Program-made: the position numbers and the translations under genes
In this document: positions 23,301 to 37,600 of the stretch, in pieces
Layout: each line of letters starts with the position of its first letter
How positions within the stretch are numbered: position 1 is the stretch's first letter
Assembly: GCF_021018805.1 (NCBI RefSeq)
Contig: NC_086251.1
Location: 18,891,098-18,955,097 of the forward strand
From: Prinia subflava
Taxonomy: Eukaryota; Chordata; Aves; Passeriformes; Cisticolidae
Direction of reading: 5' to 3'
DNA length: 64,000 bases
The notes under the pieces: model-generated
Databases searched by the model: none
Told to the model about the DNA's origin: nothing
What the model saw: only the letters and a program-made list of their open reading frames with translations

Positions 23301-25002
23301 TCTCCTGATGAAAACTCCCAGGAAGCATCTGGCCTTCATTTTGGCATAAGGCTCTGCCAAAGATTTCAAAAATATGAGCTTCAAAAAAAAAAAGTAATTT
23401 CTTGGTCCAAGAATATGGGGGCTAAGGAGAGTGGTGCAGAAAGGACAGCTTTGGGAAGTTTCTGATGTTGAATGATCCATAACCTCTTTCAAGCAAGTTC
23501 CCCTTTACTTTGGCAAGCCCTGCCCCGTCCCAGAGCAGTGTGGGACTTGCAAACACCCACACCACGCAGCCTGCTCTCCCCAGCCAGTGGTCACAGGATG
23601 TGGGCTCATATTTTGGGTAGCAGCAACCTTTTTCTTTTTCCTGACTCAAGGCTGGATGTGGTCTTAACACCTTCAGTAGACTGGGCTGTTATTTCTGACT
23701 GTACCTTTGGTCATTAAAAAGGCACCACAGCATAAAACGATTTGCTGGAAAGCAAAACTGCCTCAGCTCATTTAATTTACTAACAAATAGCAGAAACCAC
23801 TGATCACTGATCTGGGCTCTGAAAAAAAACATTATATAAACAAGTAAACAACCACTTAAACACCTTCCTCATCCCTTCAGCCAGACACCTCTCCAGCCCC
23901 ACCATCAGGTTCTTCCTGGAGGACTTTCCTGATGCCCTCAGAGATGGAGCAGCACACCACAGATGCAGCACAGTCAGACCACTCTTGCCTGTCCTTCCTT
24001 CAGGCTGCTTGCTCTCATGTGTGGTTATTATTTATCCTTTCGTCCCACAATATCACCAGAGGCAAGCCTGGGGAAACACATAACTGCTGTTCCCTTTGGA
24101 GAGCCAGACCATTTCCATGGGTAGCTACTGAGACACAGACAATGTCAGCAGCTCATCCTGAAAATGCTTCTTCTTTCCCATCTTTTATATCACCTGTCTT
24201 TGAGAAACTTTTTCACAGCACCTCTGATGTTCACAAAACCCAGGATCAGCTCACTGGTCCCTCAAGATCTGTGCTTGCTTTTCAGTCTCTCAGCAAGAGG
24301 TGAGGAGAAACCCAGCAGCCACTGGATGATGAAGAACTTCGGGTTTCACATGGGAATGTATTTGTGCTCTTATCTCACATGGGACATTTGCAGGGAAATC
24401 CCAAGAGACTCCAGACAGACAGCCACACCCCAAACCATAAAGACTTGAAATTTAAACTGCCCTTTCTTCCATCTGCCCTTCCATGGGATTCCTGCACTAT
24501 AGCACCTTTATCGGCACACATCAGCCATTCATCTGTCCAAGATTTCCTCTTTCAGCTATTTAAACCTTGCTCCTGTTTTCTACAGCTTTTAAGAAGCAGG
24601 CAGTGCCAATCAGACAGTTGCCACAGCCAGAGGAAAAGCTGAAGCACAAGCCATCTCTCTGACCTGGGAAAGGTCCTTCACAAGGTACACCCAGCTCTAA
24701 CATCACAACCCCTTAAACACCAGTATCCATCAGAACATCCATTTCAGCACTTCTGCCAATGGGCTGCTGCTCCCTTTTCTTGTCCCCCCATCTTTGTCTG
24801 AAAAAGCTCCGAGCTACAGAAACTCTAAAGAGATAAAGAAATGTATTATTATTAGAAGGTCACAAAACAACAACTTGAGAATAGCTGCAGCTAAAAATAC
24901 ACAATCCCCACACCCCATCTTTAGAGAAAACATTATCAGATGTCACTTCCCAGAGGTAAAAATATACTTGTTTTTTAATTAAGGTTGTATTTTGGACACT
25001 GG

Positions 25003-25044
25003 ATTTTTTTTTATTTTATTTTAATTTTTTTTCTTTTTTTTTTT
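25003..25044. repeat. T-rich low-complexity tract
   Basis: About 42 bases are almost entirely T with occasional A and C, ending GCCAGG. It resembles a pyrimidine tract with a 3' splice site on the plus strand, or a reverse-oriented poly(A). No element or exon beside it could be identified. Confidence 0.75.
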
Positions 25045-26951
25045 GCCAGGGACCACAGGAAGAGACTCTGGGAAAAGACCCTGTTTGTCTCCACAAAGAT
25101 CCCACTTTTCTGTGCTACGTGATTGAAAGACTCTTGGAAACTGGCACCTGCAAATCTGTATTTTCTTCTAACACCACCTAACTTTGCAAAAATACCTTTC
25201 TAAAGAGAACAAATTATTTTGGCCACCCATACAATGTTGCAGAGTGTGCAATATGGATCCATTTTGAGTTTTTATTATTTCAGAGTATCAAGGAGGTCAA
25301 TATGGGAAGGACAACAAGTGGAGCAGCAGTGCAGAGCAGGTATCAGCACAGGGCTGAAAACTGCCAATCCTCTAACCCAAATTCTGGACAGGACTGGAAA
25401 AGTCTGCGTTATGGACACACTGAATTAGTCTGCTGCCCAAAGACTCCCAGCTCTAAAGAGAAATAGCCATGATGTACATCAACCTTAGGGCTTACTTCCA
25501 ACAGTAGGATGAGCAGAATCAATGAAGTCAATTAACTCCCTCAGCAGAGACTTTTATACCTTTTCATTGACTAAATAAGCTGTGGTTTACTGATCACATA
25601 AAAAACACTCAGGAGTTACTGCAGGCAGGTGAGCAAACACCTGTGATAACATTTTCCACTGAGCACATACAAGGGGAAGCTTGCACACCATAGCATGTTT
25701 TCCTCTCCAAAGACGTAAATGAAACCCAGGAATAACTTCTCCAGAAGGTCCACAAACCTTGTCCAGGTCACACTCACTCCTTTTTAACCCTTAACAAATA
25801 TACACCCTTCCCACACTCATAAATACTCAAACCAAGACTTTTTAAAGAAATCACTCACGAAATAATTTTGACAGTGCATTACACTTTGGTAGCCAACTCC
25901 TGCTCTGCTGCTTTCTCCCCAATGCATCCTTTCCTCCACCATAAAACAAGCAGCACATCTCATATGTGCCCATTCCCACTGCTTTCTGCCTGTCCATGCA
26001 GGCATTTTTAACTTCACCTGCTTCCCTGTGAAAGTTATTTGAAACCTGCCTGATGCAAAATTTGGTAGCATCAAAGAGATTCAGCGTGGAAGCCTCCTGC
26101 TTCCCTGAGAAGGTGAATACCCACCAAAGAGCACTGCAAAGGACTAACCTGGAAGTGATGAGTAGGAAGACAAACAGACCACCACAGCTATATTCTACTG
26201 CTAAAACATTTGCTAAAGATGCATCAGTGTGGTGGGGGGGCCTCCCTGCTCGCTCCCCAAAGGAGGAGGAGGAGAAAGATTTGGGTTATTTTGAAGGACA
26301 GCCACCGAACACAACCACAGCGGTGCACTGGGAAAGGGGCAGGGCTCAGATTCGCAGTCACCACCTCCCTCTGTCCACTCAGCCTGGAGGAACTTGGAAG
26401 ACGTGCCCATATGATGTCATTAGTGGGTTGGTGTCTAAATAAAGGAAGCTTTTTATAGAATTTCTCACTGACAAACTTATTCCGGTAAACCCTGATAGCC
26501 AAGACGTCAAGCAGAAGGAAGGAAAAGGGAAAACAATACTTGTAGCCTTGTTGGGGCCTGGACAGGTGGGTGGCATCTCAAGAAAGACATCTAAACAAAT
26601 TTACTCCTTAACACCTGCTTGTTGGATAAAAAGCACAGGAAAGAGCAGAGCACAATGAAAGGGAGATGTGCTTTTATACCATCTGTCACAAGGACAAACA
26701 GCCTATTTTGGCATCAGGGTAGGGGGGGAAAGAATGAAGATGAGGAGAGAGGATAGTAAAAAACCTCTTGCTTACAAAAAGAGTGCATAAAACGTACTTC
26801 CATGTCAGGGGGATTTTCCAGCTTTATATTAATCATGTGGCAATTACTGTGCTTCCTAAAAGCAAACTGGGGGGGTTCTGCATATTCAGAAGACTCTTGG
26901 CTGCAAATGCCTTAAGTTCAAATCATCAGCAAATACCATTTGCTGGAAGTT

Positions 26952-27049
26952 AAAAAAAACCCCAAAAAACCCTAACAACAACAACAACAAAAAAGAAGAA
27001 AGAAGAAAACAACACAAACAAAACCAAAAAAACCAAAACCAAACAAAAA
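26952..27049. repeat. A/C-rich, nearly T-free tract
   Basis: In 98 bases there is only one T and very few G. Sub-repeats include (AAC)n near 26975-26990 and AAACC-type units to the right. The strand asymmetry is extreme compared with its surroundings. Confidence 0.85.
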
Positions 27050-27339
27050 TCTAACTAAAGGAAAGCAAAGTGTTCACGTATGCCCACGTGTCATCCTCTT
27101 CTTCATCACCTCCACGGCGCTATGGAGCAGTTCCCCTTCCTCCCCCTGTTCTGCCGGGCATCCACACGGAGAGCAGTTGCAATAGCCTGGTGACTCATGC
27201 TGCAGTAATGTGGGTGGGAACTGCTCCCATGCCCAGCTCCTAAGGACACAGCCTTTTATGGTATTTTTAGCGTGGAAGCTGTTGTGGTTTGTAGCACTTT
27301 GGCTTTTGTCTTTCAAGAAAAGAGCTCACAGTTCCCCCC

Positions 27340-27540
27340 GGGGATTCAAGGATGCAACAGCGGAGCCCAGGCAGGTGACGAGCAAGCCAACCCTGGAACC
27401 TCCGCACCCATTCGCGGTAGGGATGCTCAAGGATGTCACCCCGCGGTCAATCCGCAGGTTCTCCCTCTCCAGGAAGCGGGTCCTTGGGTGGCCGCACCCT
27501 CAGCAACCTCCGAAGAGCTAGAGCAGGGTATGCGTGTCAT
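27340..27540. other. Modest CpG-rich patch
   Basis: I count about a dozen CpG dinucleotides in some 200 bp, including CCCCGCGG and TTCGCGGT, clearly more than in flanking DNA. A CACGTG E-box lies about 250 bp left (27085-27090). It could be a small unmethylated enhancer or alternative promoter; nothing else supports that. Confidence 0.35.
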
Positions 27541-28634
27541 TGTTCTGTGCACGCTTTAACTACTGCGGCCCAACTTCGTAGGAGTCATTCCCTGTGTCCC
27601 CCGAGTCCTGACCACCCTGTGGCAATGCACTAACGAGCTCATCCTGGCAAGCCATCACACATTTAGTTTCTACCTCTGATGGGCCGCTGGCATATGAAAA
27701 GCTGGCAGGTCCCATCTGGCTTCCCTCAGTTAACTTAAGACTACATGTCTCCAGAAAGTAGAAAATAAACTCTGTAGGGTTTCTATTCCATACAAATATA
27801 GGTGAAATGAGGCAAGAGAAAGCAGACAGGGATGTTACATTGAAACCAGGTTAAAAGCATCAAGGAGAAATGCAGTGGCAGGAAAGCCACTCTCTGGGCT
27901 TGAGGACCACAGCAGGTGGGACTCACACTTGCCAAGGTAAAAAAGCAGGCTCAGCTGTGCTCTATAAGAGCTGAGGGTCACACATGAGATTAAAAGAGTA
28001 TCCAACACTACCCCATAGGGCTTGAAGCAGGACTCTGGCTGCAGATATGCAGTGGATTATTTTACAGGACAGCCCCCATTCCCTCTTGCACCTGAAGCAT
28101 TATCTGCTGTAGAAGAGAAAGGTATGAAATTTTCTGCATCTCCAAACAGCTACTGATTTTAGTCCTTTCAAAGTTATTAATTTCAAGAGGAAATTAAATT
28201 ATAATCTGCACATGCCTAATAACTCTACAAGAGAAGCTAGCAGGATGAATGAAAAAGCAGTAATCAAACCCTCCTAATGCAAGGCCACTGACATTAAAGC
28301 TATTCTTTTATTCCTTCTGAAACTCCAGTGAGCTCTGGAAGGAGTCAGCCTACCAGAGCTGGGCCAGATCAATGACAGACTGTCCATACAGACAGATTGA
28401 CCAAGTAGGAAGCACCAGTGAGAGCTGCTCTGAGTGACTTCTCAGGTATGACACAGTGAAGGGGAAGTCTGGGAGATGTTTGTGTGGGCAAGCACTGCAC
28501 AGCCCACAACATACCTTGGAAGTGAGCCAACAGCAAGAGATGAAAAACCGAGAGCCCTAATGAAAGTTTAAAGGTCACTCAGTGCATTGCCCTGGGCACA
28601 GCAACCCCCAGCATTTGCCAAACAAGATGCCCCA

Positions 28635-28664
28635 CACCAGGGGGACACCAGGGGGACACCAGGG
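28635..28664. repeat. 11-bp tandem repeat (ACCAGGGGGAC)
   Basis: Two complete units and a partial third sit head to tail without mismatch. This is a minor expansion in otherwise unique DNA. Confidence 0.85.
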
Positions 28665-31600
28665 CTCCCTAGACAGATCAAAATGGAATCTTCTGTTCCT
28701 CGAGCAGATGAAATACATTTCCAAATTTAGGACATCTTCCTGCTCTTAGATAACAGATCAAGATTACAGAATTAAAGTAAAAAAAATATATGTGAAAGGC
28801 TCCATCCTGTTCAAAGGAATACAATGCTTTTCCTGTGATCTTGCCCTAAATACCACATCACATTTGATTACTATCCCATCTTACTCCTAAGTCCTGCACA
28901 GCCAGTTTGGCTATATGAGAGCAAAATGAGCTCTGCTTTGCTTTATTCCTCATTACACTGCTAACTACACACAGCAGTAGCTGTGTAAGAGGCAGGCCAA
29001 GTTACTTAATTTTCATTATCCTTTACTTGGACCAACACTATGAAATTGGAGTAAAAAATAAAACAGGAAGGAAAAAAGGAACGGAATAGAATAATCAGCC
29101 CAAACCTCCTACAGACAGAAAAGGAACATATCCAAGCCTGAACTGAGGTTTACAGATCCCACACTAGACAGACCTCTCTGTACTAAGCCTTTAGTTATCA
29201 AAACCTGCCATCTGCACTCCTGAGAAAGCCAGGAAAAGGAGGAAATGCCAGTTTGCCCCTACATGCTCAATTCTGCAGTTACTGCGGGCAACTCAGTGCT
29301 GCTCTGACGTTGGTGTGCTGGCAGACCCCAGGGACCCTGTCCCATGAGACCACCCGCCCGTCCCCACCTCCAACTGTGCAGCACACCTGCATTTAACACA
29401 CTTCTGGTACCTTGGCCCACCAACAAAACAGCTTTCCCAGGCAGCAGGTTCTCTGTAAACCTAAAAGCGTTGGATGCTGACTATTACAGTGCAACAACTT
29501 CCCTTAATGCAGCAGCCAAGTGGTGCCAGCACAGCCTGGATGTGGATGCACTGATGCTTGGATGCACCCAGACTTTGCAGCTGATGGTACCTTCAAAGGA
29601 ACAAGCTTGGTCTCTAAGTGCTTGCAGCCCCCTCTTCCTCCAGTGGGTGTCCCAGTGGCCATCCTGCCATTCACCTCCAGAGCCGGAATGCAGCCCCCCT
29701 TTGGAGCACACCAGACTGTGGCTTGCTGGCACAGCTGCAGGAAGGGCTGGATGCATTTCTCCCCTTCCTCATGGGGTAAAGGCTCCCTTTAAAAGCAGGC
29801 TGCAGAGGATGTGAGGCAGATGTGCCTCTCCAGGGGAAGAAGGACAGACTTAAAGCACTGGTTAGCAGGAGATTGCAGCCCTGGCTCCACTGAAATGAAT
29901 GTGAATGCTGCTAATGAATTTACAGTGCAATTCAGACTCCACTGCTCTTCACACAAGGCCCATCTGAACTAACATGTAGTGTTTGCTGAAAAACCCGAGC
30001 TTTACCAAGCTTCAGTTCCTTATGAGTTTTTCATGCTCATCTTCTCACTTCCCCCTCTCAAATTGCAGATGGGTTTAAGTACAGCAGCTTCTGCTCTGGA
30101 CTCCTCTCAAAGCAGTTTGCATCATCAGGGTTGAGCTTAATGTAATGACCACAGGAACCCTTGTAGGAGAAAAAATAATTCAAGAAATTACATCCTCCAC
30201 AGGATCTGCAGATGGCATGTTCCTCTCAGCAGTACCAAAATTGTTCAAAGGACAGTAGGAGACTCCCAGAAGGAGATGCAGATACTGCCATCACAGTCAG
30301 GTAAAAAGAAGGGGGCAATGGATCATGACACAGGTGGTGTTTAAAACAGACCACCCACTGTTTTACAAGAAGGAGCAGGGGGAAAAATCCCAACCAAAAG
30401 AAGCATCCCACTGTGCGCAGACTTCACGACCTATTACCTTCACCAGTCCTTTGCAGGGCCACAGCCTTCAGCTAACAATCTGCTTAGCTGGAACCAGCTG
30501 ACAATTTATATAGTAACTGGAGGCTTTAAAATCCTTGCAGGAAAGTGCAATAAATAAATACAGATCAGCTGGGCAAGTTCTGTCTGACAACTCGGTTTTT
30601 TTCCCCATGCAGTACATTGCCATGTGGAGAGGCGTGGTATGAATCAACCCATTTTGGCAGCAGAAGACAAGGCAGGATGCATCACTGCTCCACTACATGG
30701 GGAACACCCTCCAAAAGGCTCTGTTTACCCAGCAGGAGCCAATGCAATTCCTACACAAAGCCTGTAAGTACATTTAAAGCTCAAAAGTAATCTGAAACAG
30801 GTCCATTCTCCCCTCCAGCTCCATAAATACAACCCAAATTGGGTCATGTCCTAACAATAAATGAATGATACTCACTTAAGCCTCTGCTACACTGCTGACA
30901 TAATCTAGGTCCTTTCATTCTCCTTGTACTGCAAGTACTAAAGATGCTTTTGTACACCCTCTGAAGTACTCCATTTAAAAACCATGGTAACTAGGGCACC
31001 ACATTCAGCTGCTCTTGGAAAGAAAAGCCATTCCCCTTCCCTCTCAATAGGCTCTTAGGAGGCTTGTAAAGGAAAAAAAAATGCCTAATCCAAACTCAGC
31101 TCCATCAGGACGGCTGGAGTTAGGTGCTGGGGATAGGGGTGAGCATGACTACCAGGTACCACTTGGGCCTGTGGTGTGACAAACCAGTAATAGCCTTGCG
31201 TGTGGGGGAAGAGAGCCATTCCCTGTGTTCTGCAGCTAAACAGCACCCAAAAGTCCCCATTTGAAGTCACTGAGTGTGACAGCACAACTGCAGCATTCAA
31301 CAGGTAAAACATCCTATTTTCTTTAAAAGCTATTGGGCGCTCCTAAATATCTCAGGTTCTTTTTAGGGGATGACAGGATTATTCAGTTTCAATACATTAG
31401 CATGACAAGGACTACAAGAACCAAGAAGCAAATTTTTCTGTTATTTTTGCATGGCAGTAAAAGTTTAAGGGGTTTTGGTGTTGTTTTATTTTTTGCTCAT
31501 TCCGAATGCCTCAGAAATGTGAACTTCCTGCATGGCAGCTTTTGAAGCTTGCCTGCTGGCACCGCAATCCTCCTCCTTTTTGAAATGGAAACATTAGAGA

Positions 31601-34600
31601 TGTGGGCACAGAGATCAGATGGAAAGAACAAGGCAGTTCCCACTAAAAAAGCCATTTACTAGGAAAAAACTCACCATCCTAAAAAAGGGACATTTGTCTA
31701 AAATGGAAAGTCCATTATTTGTATTTTTTAAAAAGAAAAACACTTATTAAAAAAGAAAAACCCAAAAGACACATGCACTAGCACCAGAAAGTCTAACAAC
31801 TTTAACATGACCTAACTGTTTCACTATTCCTTATATACAATTTTAGCAGACTTTTTCCAAATCCCGCTACGTACTGTTATGGAGCCACATTCCAAGATTT
31901 AGAGTTTTAAAAATAGAAGCCTTTAACTACAACATCTGCAAAAGTACCTTAAAAAAGAAACCAAAAAGAACCCCTTTCAAGTTCTATCCTGTTACGGAGG
32001 CCATTCCCTAACTGATGCACAAAAGCACGTTGAGCCTCTCTGGAGGAAGCAGCATTGGATTCATGACAGCATTGCTTCAGAAGACCTTACAGCAAAATTC
32101 ATGCCTGTTTGAAGGAGATACAAACTTGGGAGAAAACAGGCAGTTTTAAAGAACACATTCTCAATGGGGAAACTGAGGCATGTAATGATTAGCCAATTCC
32201 TCAAACAGCAAAAAATGTATTTCTTCTGGCTAACACACTGTCATCTTTGCTAACACAGGCTGTCGTGGTGAGAGACGTGAGAGGGTGAACTGAGGACAAG
32301 TGCAGCAGTTATCCGTGAATTCCTGACTCCGCTCCTCACACCATCCACTGTAACTTTTCAGGAGGAAAACAGGAGAAAACTTAAAAAGGAAAACAACACA
32401 ACAGCGTGGGAAAATGCTCTCAACCAGATAGGTGAGCCTAGCTTGTGTGGAACGTAGAGCCATAAAACCAGGTACAGCACATCCATGCCTTGAGAGACAC
32501 GGAGAGAATGAAGGTGTTTGGAAGCTAAACCACTGGACCCTTACTTCCAAATATAAGGGAATAGTATTTTTAGAAGTATTACAACTTACATACGAGGCAA
32601 AGAGTAAAAGCTAAAATAACAAGGGGCTTGCATGAGATGTCCCCATTGTCACATTTCAATATGTGCAACAAATAAGTACATTTTTTACAGCCAATGTTTA
32701 CTATTGTTTTGTTGCTATTTTTCTTGAGAGTCCAAGAGTGTTCTAATCCATATGAAACTTACAAGACGATAAAAAAATAGGAAAAGCTACCACTCTGGGT
32801 ATTGCTCTGGCAGGCTCATTTAGGCTTTTGAAGGTGGAAATTTGTTATGGGAATTAATGAAGAGAATTAATTCTGGAGCCTGCTGCTCCCTGCCATCTCT
32901 CCTGGGATGAGTACAGCAGCTCCTGGCTGTGCTCCCTGGTCTCCACTGAGGATGAGGCAACTGGGAAATCTGCTCACAGTCAGGTTTATGAATGTTTCAG
33001 CAACTGCCTCCTCCTTCAAGTAGCTACCCAAAAGCTTACCTAAGCCCGGGCCTTCTGCCACACCATCCGGCTGCTCTAACTAATGAGCTCCTCTGTTTGT
33101 AAATCCATGCCTTGACAGACACTCTCTATCTACCACGTGGGCACACAACGCTCACACAGCCACAGATGCTCCCTGCTGCCAACCTGCCGCAAGGCTTCTC
33201 CATCCCCTGCACCCTGGGGGACAGCAGCCCCTCGGCTTCCCATTGACAAAGGCTGGTACTCTGCAGGCTCTGCTCCAGCAGGAAGGCAGAGCATCAGGAG
33301 TGAGTTCTCCAACAGCATTTTACTCTGCTTTGCAAAGCCAGACTGTGCCAAGTTCCATCCCACGGTGGAAAGGACACATGGGCACACCACACCCCACAGA
33401 AGTTTAGCTCCCAGGACCACTGATGCCAGCTGCACTGAGGCAAGTCACCCTGTTTAATGCATAATGTCTGTCACCTTTGGTCCAGGCTCTGCTCCTCCCT
33501 TCAGGGGAAGGCACAACTCAAACAGCAGAATTTTGGTGCAGTGTTACCACAAGGGTTTTCAGGAACATAAAAGACCAAAGAAAGCTACTTGCATTTGGAG
33601 CAAAAGATAGAGAAGTCTGCAGTGCTTTGTTGTAGCATAAGAGAAAACAGCAATCTGGAGAGCAGATGACAGCTACCTGATTCTGCAGGTTTTCTAAAGA
33701 AACACCTGTCATGTTCTGGTCACAGGTGAAGAACAAATCCTGCATGCACAGTGAATACAAGTCTCACAGGAAACTACAACAGGTACTGTGGGACCACCCA
33801 AAATGCAGGAAGAGAGGAAGCGTCCCGCCAAGCCATCAGCATCTGATCAGACAGGCAGGTATTTTCTCTGCTCAGACTCATCAATTAGTGAGTGCTTGGA
33901 GCCCTTGCCATGGATAAAGGCCCTTCTCAATCTGCCACAGGAACAGGCACCAGAAGACAGAGAGTTTCAAGGAAATTCCGCTGGAAAGAGAAACCAAGAC
34001 ACATAGGAAAGCTTCACCAGAACAAGTTACCATGCAGTTTTCACTCTAGTGTTGTTGACGGATCTTCAATCCTCCAACATGGACCAGCACAGAGAAACCA
34101 CAAGGCTTAGCAGAGAAGCAGAAATCTGTAGGCTTAACTTCTGGCCTGCTCCCTTCCTCACCTCACCTGGATCAAGAGCTGGTAAAGCTTTCCTGCTGTC
34201 ACCAAAGTCCATACCAAGCAATATGCATAATACACAAATCCACAGACATTCAAATATAAATCTTTGCTGAGGGGAGAGCAGAAAAACCTAAGACAACACA
34301 GGAAGTTAAGCTGTTGTTAAGTGTACTATCTATTGTGGAACATGATGATCAATTTGCTGGATGCACCATTATTTCCATCAAGCCATCTCAAGCAGTGGTG
34401 CTCTTGTGTAGGAACCTGTGAGTTGCGCTTTGGATGTGTTGGATTTTTCTATGCACATGGACATCAGCTCTGGAAAATTTTAGGAAATGGAGCTGGTTAT
34501 TTTCTTATCACAGCATTTGGAAAATTGAAATGAGTTCATTTGTAGCTTCCAGTGCTTTAAACTAAGTGAATAAATGGAGAGAGCAGCCAACTTCTGTCTT

Positions 34601-37600
34601 CATCTAGATGAATTGCTGAGATCATGCCGTTAGCTAACATCACTTACACTTGGTTTTTGGTAGGAGAGGCAGACAGTGCAAAGGGGTGTCCAGTTACAGA
34701 ATGGCAACACTGATAAATTGCCTAAAGTTTTAGCAAGAAAATAAATGCAAGATGTGCAACAAAATGCCTGCTGAGTAATAGATTTGGGGTCATGGGGGCA
34801 TGTTTCTAAATTCCTTCTCTTCAGTATGTTCAAGAACTCTTCCAGCTAGAAGCACAGAATGCTTTTGCAACTAAGTCTGCCATTACTCCATTTTCCCTTC
34901 AATTACAGGTCAGTTCTAATCCCCTTTAAAGCATCCACAAAGCATTTGCCTGAATTCAGACTCCAAAGCAGCACAGTCAAAGCAGACAGTGGATCATCAT
35001 GAACTATTAAGCTGTGGGCACCACAAAAAAGGTACCTATGTACTGAGGCAAGAAAGGAAACAACCTGCAGGACCCAATGGTGTCATGCAAACCATATCAG
35101 GAGCAAAGACCAATTCTTCACATTGAAAGACCGTGAGACAGCAGATTAAAAAGAAGTTAACCAGAAGGAGAAAATACTTCTCCGAAGTGACCCACAATTG
35201 TGTTGTGGCATGTTCTGCTACTCAGAGCAAGTTACAGAAAGTGTCTGCAAAGTACCAAGGAAACTGCAGGACAACCCTAATGTAACTGTTGAACCTCCAG
35301 ACTCTTCCTTCCCTGAGGATCCACTCTGGTTGTTGCCAGGAGCGGGGATACTAGCCAATCTGGACCTTTGCTGGAGCCAGTGTTGCAGGTCTTCCACTCT
35401 TGAGTTGCCATTCATGGGCATCACAGCAAAGCTGGGAGAGGTCTGGGCTCCAGCATTTAAACGCTTTGATCTGGCATCTTAAGAGACTGTCTCTGACAGG
35501 CCTCTGAAATATAAGCAGAGTAAGAGGGGATCACAGAGACTTAGCCCTGTTCTGGCAGAGAACATCTTTCCTGGACAGAGGATTCAGAGGGGAAATGTTT
35601 TCTCTGGTGCAGAGCCCCAAGCAGTGAGACACAGCACGTCCTGTCTTCTCCACAGCGTGACACTCTGAAACAGAAGTTGCAAGTGTTCAAAGAGACAAGA
35701 ACAAGTGCAACCCACCAAAAGGCAGCTCAAACTCCAAGACAGAGATCCCCAATGCGTGGCACAAAATTTATTCAGCATCTACAACCATCAGCCCATTAAA
35801 AAAGACACGCACACTCATGATGATTGGGCCACAAACTTTGTAAACTAAATCTGAGGGCAAGAGGCTGCTTGGACATCCCTGACACAACAGACCACTGCAA
35901 TCCTAGATGCTGCAACAAGCAGGTCATGCTTACAAACCTCTTGCACCACCAGACATGACAAACTTCCAGGAAGACAGAGCAAGATCACCTCTCTACACCA
36001 CAGCTTTCCCACACACATTAAACCCTCCCAAAGCCATTAATCCGTAGCTGATGCTGGCAGGCTGTGAAAATCAGTGCACTCACAAGGAACAGGAAGGCAC
36101 TGCTGTGCACACTGCTGAACTGAAGGAACTTTAAGCCACTTTACTCAGGCAGCTGAAGGACCAGGACACTGTTTTCAAGCTGTTCCTCTGTTTTACAAAG
36201 TATCTGAGTCAAAACCTGGCACAAAAAAACCTGCCAGGGTGTCTTTAGGTGTGTTTTGCCTCCAAAACAAAAATATCTTTCATTAACAGTGGAAACATTC
36301 ACAGCAGGGAGAAAGCTGATCCACTCGACTCAAAGGCTGCCCTGTCTGTCAGAAGATGCATGAACACAAGGTCTAGGAAACAGGTTAATAGCTCACACAG
36401 AGGACAGCTCTACCTCCTTGAACCAGGAGCAGATCCAAACCCAGTAACACACAGCAGAGATCCTTCTCCTTATGGCAACCAACCCTCCAGAACAAATTAA
36501 CAACAAAATCAGACAGGCCTCTTCCTCTGAAGGTTTTTTAGCCACTTCTGCTTTGAGAGAAGAAATCATAAGGACTTTATGCAGATCATTCAACTTGTCA
36601 TCCAAGCCACAGCACCTTGCCAGCATTCTGCCTGGATGTCAGACACTGTATGTGCACATAAAAGGAAGCATTTGATCACTGCTGGAGCTGACAAAATGCT
36701 TCTGATTCTTTGTGCTCCTCTTGTGCTTCCCATCCTAGGCAGCTGCCTCAAGTGTTCATGCACACCAAGAGCACTGAGGTACTCTCACACCAGGTTACTC
36801 ATTTATGACTAGAAGAAACCAAGAATTTTAAGGAACTAAAGTGATAAGTTACCAACATTTCATGAGGATTCTCTCACCAGTTTCTGGTTAAATAAAAAAC
36901 TGAGCTCTCTGAACATTGCAGACATTAATAATGAGAGTGGTGATCACAATTAGAAACTGTGGGCCAGTCATCTCTCGCTGCACAGGGAGATGCAAATAAG
37001 CAACATGGCACTAACCAGCTCTGGGGCTGGCAAGGACCATTCAGCAAAGGGTGTGAAACCCATCGCTACTGGAAAGGTGCACACAGAAACGTGTTATGCT
37101 TTGGGACTGACAAATCCCTCAGCTGAGAAGGTTAAAACCAGGACAGCCCATCAATGGGGTCTGTGTATTCATGGTCCCCCAGCTGTGAGAAAATGAGAGC
37201 TGACAGCAGTGCCAATACAAGCAGTCTGTCCTCTCTCCTGTTCACTAGGCTTATGTGCCGACAATGCAGCCTGTGGGCACATTATACTTCCTCTTTGTAT
37301 TTGGTATCCAGCTAAAACAACCCTTTCTCTTCTTTCTTCTCTCACCTTGAACTAGTTGGGCTTCTGGCAACTAGGAGAGTAACCAGAACAAACAGTCCTC
37401 CTGCTCGTGTGCTTGCAGGGATGCATCCTCAGCCAGCATTACAAATGCTATGGCAATAAAACCAGTAACCTAAGCATCGCTGCCTTGCGCCAGACTTTCA
37501 AATGAGCCGACCCACCTCAGCCTGAAACGCCCTGCAGGCCAGGGCTCCTCTCCTGTTGCCATGGGGAGATGCTCATTCAGAGTGGCCAAACAAGCCCTCA

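Noticed and set aside
25003..25060. Pyrimidine tract plus CCAG/GG resembling a plus-strand 3' splice site
   Set aside because: The following sequence has no conserved open frame or matching donor, and T-rich tracts of this kind are common low-complexity DNA.
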